A DNA stretch of 64,000 bases from Tyto alba (lineage: Eukaryota; Chordata; Aves; Strigiformes; Tytonidae): assembly GCF_018691265.1 (NCBI RefSeq), contig NW_024881316.1, positions 22,483,819 to 22,547,818 on the forward strand, written 5' to 3'. The position numbers and the translations under genes were made by a program. The notes below the pieces were generated by a model. That model was not told the DNA's origin and made no database searches. It worked only from the letters and a program-made list of their open reading frames with translations. Positions 60,764 to 64,000 of this stretch are shown piece after piece (positions within the stretch are counted from its first letter, which is position 1; each line of letters opens with the position of its first letter).

Positions 60764-63700
60764 ATCCGAAGCAGTTCAGGCTGGAAAGACAAGAGGACAT
60801 AAACGTTTGAAGATACCTCTTCATAGGATCAATGAGGTTTGCAAAGGGTGAAACAAAAGAAGATACACATCCGAAAGGGTTTTGGAGAAGCACAGAATGA
60901 TCACCATGAATTTGGTATTCTGATACTGTGGACAGGTATTTATGTCATTGATTTAATATAAAGTAGTATTAAGCTTTCTAATAAGATTTAAAGTAGCCAT
61001 GGATAAGCCTTATTGAAATTCATAGCTGGATCTAATTATTTTTTTAATTAAAAATGAGAATGGAGATTAAATTCAGATTTTAAATTCTGCAGGCAAAATA
61101 GTTAAGGAGTCTAAATTAGATTTCATTGCTATTTTGGACAACAGAGACCTAGCCTCTTCATAAGACTATGCTTGTATTTTGAGCTCTTTTTTGACACTCA
61201 CTTTCATACACTCTGAAATCCTCAGAAATATTAGAAAGGAGAGCTGTGAAAAACAACTGTAGTTCATCTGTCGTTCTGTTGTTATGGGACTAAAAGTCAA
61301 CAGAGTTGCAAAACTAATGTTTTAATTGATATTGAATTGTGGAAATCAAACCTTAGAGCAGTCTTGTATTTCAAAATACAAGGGATTCTTCTCTACCCTT
61401 TACTTAACTGTTCATTGCCACTGTTTTGGTAAACTTCCCAAATAGCATCAACCACATTGTCCAAAATAATATCCTGAATGCAGGGCAGTTTTTACATATG
61501 TATATGTCAGTAGTAAAATTTGTTATAATGAAAGATAATATGAATGGAACATATTCTAGTAAACAAAATGCAGATACAATTGGCAAATGTTTAATACTGG
61601 TCTCAATAGCAGTGAAAATTGCTTTATAATCATATATTAATTAACTTATTGGGGAGGAAGAAATTTATTCATATTTAATCCAGAAGGGAAAGCATTCATG
61701 AGTTTTTCTAAAATAGTGAGCCAGTCACTAACTCTTCAGGTAAAGGTTCTTCATGTCTGCTTCTATTAACTCACGTTTTCTAAAAGGTAGATTATGCACT
61801 GCTGAGACCTATTGCTTGTTGTTGACATGTTTAACTAGTGTATCAACATTCGTAATTCAGTGTTTCCAGATACCTCTAAATATACCATAATTTTTCTTTA
61901 GGTTTCTTAATACCACTAGATACAATGAAATAGTGCTCAAATTTAACTTCTGTATGTTGCACAAGACTGCTTTATATTATTTAAATCTCTTAAATTCTAT
62001 TAGTACCAAGAGGAAATGTCTCAGAGACAGTTTGCTTTCAGTGCAAACAAAATGTGGGCATCCTACTTGAAACAAATTACCCTGTAAAGGTTTATCATTG
62101 TAAAGATTGATGACAAGAAGGCTGTAGTTTTTCAGTGTTTTATGGAAAAGAATGGGAAGGAACTGAGCATAAGATGAGACCAGTTGGCCTTTACTTTATA
62201 AGAGTTGCTTCTTTGGGAGAAATATTAGTGGCTTGGTCATGGACCCTTAAGAATTAATAGTTGAATTAAAGAAATTCTAATAATAACTATAGGTTTTTCT
62301 GTGAAAAAAAAATCACTCCTCAAATAGTAAACTGGAAGCATCTTGGTGTTACTCACTTTGCTGCTACATAGACCTACATAGAGAGACAGTACTGTTACAA
62401 CCAACACGTATGTCTTTATACTAAGAATACCGGACCTTAAATCAGTTACTGAATCTAGAAGTAGCATAACATGAATGGCACCACATAACATACACAAACA
62501 TCAAGTTTGTCCCTCTGATGTATTCTTCCTGATTCACCTGAATTTATACATTGAAATAAGTGGCATTCTCAGATCAGTAATGCTGTGAACATGTGAGACT
62601 GTTATGTTTCCATGGGACTGTGGCATCTAAATGTAGGATTGTGTTGTCGTCATCAACAGGAAAGAGAAACAGAATAGAACAAGGAGAACCTGAAGTTTCA
62701 GGCCTTTTTCTTCATTTCAGATTGGGGGGGTGGGGAGGGGAAAGAGATACATTAAAGTACGTTGTGCCAGGTGAGGTTTAGTTCAGATATTAGGAAAAAT
62801 TTTTTCACTGAAAGGGTTATCAAGCACTGGAATACTCTTCTGAGGGAAGCAGTTGAGTCACCATCCCTGGAGGTATTTAAAAGATGTGTAGATATGTCAC
62901 TTAGGGACATGGTTTAGTGGTGGACTTGGCAGTACTAGATTAACTGTGGGACTCGATGATTTTAAGGGTCTTTTCCAGCCTAAATAATTCTATGATTAGG
63001 GCAACTTGACTTTTTTTCATATGTTCTTATCCACATGTGTGTTACCCTTTTAGGCTTTATGTTTTAAAAGATGTTTTAACTATCAGTTTTAACTATATCA
63101 GTCACCATCATCAACCCATCTGCACTCTGCATCTCATTAAATATATAGGTATCAATTACTATTTGTTCAGAAGGGTTACAGCATTCCCTTCACTCAAGCT
63201 TGGTGACTCTATTAACTTTCCAAACTCTTTAACATTCCTGTTGGTGGTGTTTAAGGTAATTCTTCATTATGGAATGCAATTTGGAAAAATTATATTACTT
63301 AAATATTTTTATTAGTCTGATTAGCTGGAGAGGTAGATACATAGGCCTTAGTCTGCTGAGGCTGTGTACATGCTTAAGTTCATGAATTGGAATAGTGAGT
63401 CAGATATGAAAAAAGAATCTAAAAGGTGCTATTTGTCCCTAAGTTGTCACAACTCAGTTGTAAAACTTAATCTAGTAAGAGAAAGGTGCCTGGCAGGCTG
63501 AAGGTGATCTGTGATCACAAGGGATCTTGGGCAATTCGTCATTTCTGTGATAGAAGGATACCGAATGTGCACTTTTGATGAGGCAGTCTGTTCATTCCTT
63601 TCTTTCTTGATTACATGATACAGAAGCGAGTTGTCTCAGTTCATCAGTGTAAAGGGGTGGGCTTTCCATTTTTTCTTCCCTCAAGAGATTTAATATTTTT

Positions 63701-64000
63701 AATACCGAAAACAGAGTTTGTTGATGTAGTAATCTTGTTTGTTTCGTTCAACCTGTTGTTCAGACAACTGCAATTTTGAGGAATTACTTAGTGCTGAAAA
63801 AATCACAAATATTTGTTTTCTTCTGGCTAAAAGGATATGGATCCCTCAAGGTGGGTTTTCATATGAAATATTTTTTGGATTTTCATTAAACCTGTAATCC
63901 ATGCAGAGCAATGTAGTTTAACATATTTTAGGTAATTAGTAGAGATACCAGTTAGTTACAGTCTTGTGACAGCCATTTGAAGTTGGGGATTGAGAAATCA
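60764..64000 (+). other. KHDRBS2: KHDRBS2 intron 1, right end of window
   Basis: AT-rich presumed intronic DNA with one CR1 3' fragment (62776-62998). No exon, RNA gene or promoter was recognised. The frames at 61426-61629 (+) and 61404-61586 (-) lie opposite each other and are without domains. Confidence 0.5.
62776..62998 (+). mobile_element. CR1 3'-end fragment (sense)
   Basis: The order of CR1 blocks is clear: AGGAAAAATTTTTTCACTGA, GAAGCAGTTGAGTCACCATC, CCTGGAGGTATTTAA, then GACTCGATGATTTTAAGGGT, CTTTTCCAGCCTAAA and the terminal ATTCTATGATTAG. About 220 bp survive, in the same orientation as KHDRBS2. Confidence 0.85.

Overview
This window looks like nuclear DNA from a bird. The retroelements are avian-style CR1 LINEs with the typical ATTCTGTG-type 3' end, plus a family of roughly 1-kb ERVL-like solo LTRs. 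There are no Alu/L1-type mammalian repeats. The rest is AT-rich, intron-poor sequence with one sharp GC/CpG-rich island. No prokaryotic signal is present: no operons, Shine-Dalgarno sites or dense ORFs.

Only one protein-coding exon can be supported. It lies at 21040-21130 (+) inside the CpG island (about 19535-21620). It encodes the first 30 codons of a KHDRBS2 (SLM1, Sam68-like STAR-family RNA-binding protein) orthologue and ends in a clean phase-1 GT donor. Upstream, at 20539-20705, are two CCAAT boxes, Sp1-type GC boxes and an E2F-like site with no convincing TATA box. This is the architecture of a CpG-island promoter. I infer that everything from 21131 to the right edge (about 42.9 kb) is the start of a very long first intron; no second coding exon was recognised.

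Layout. 1-19534 is intergenic sequence upstream of KHDRBS2. It carries three copies of one ERVL-like LTR (1008-2049 +, 3783-4127 + internally deleted, 14246-15239 -), each with a perfect 5-bp target-site duplication. The third copy is inserted into an older CR1 (14102-16101 -). It also holds a possible second LTR type (13570-14084 -) containing a minisatellite with a 100-bp higher-order period. 19535-21620 is the island, with a CA/CG-rich alternating tract at about 19980-20510, then the promoter and exon 1. 21131-64000 is presumed intron 1, with CR1 fragments near 36906, 43425, 50813, 52872 and 62776, a fourth LTR copy (59783-60759 -), an LTR tail remnant (41788-41848), and several homopolymer or C/G tracts that could fold.

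The many 60-140 codon open frames are not coherent genes. They fall in LTRs, CR1 relics, low-complexity DNA or the compositionally biased island. I found no RNA genes, CRISPR arrays or intact mobile-element genes. I also found no convincing undescribed system. The most notable items are the nested and clustered LTR insertions, the 100-bp higher-order minisatellite and the alternating purine-pyrimidine tract upstream of the KHDRBS2 promoter.
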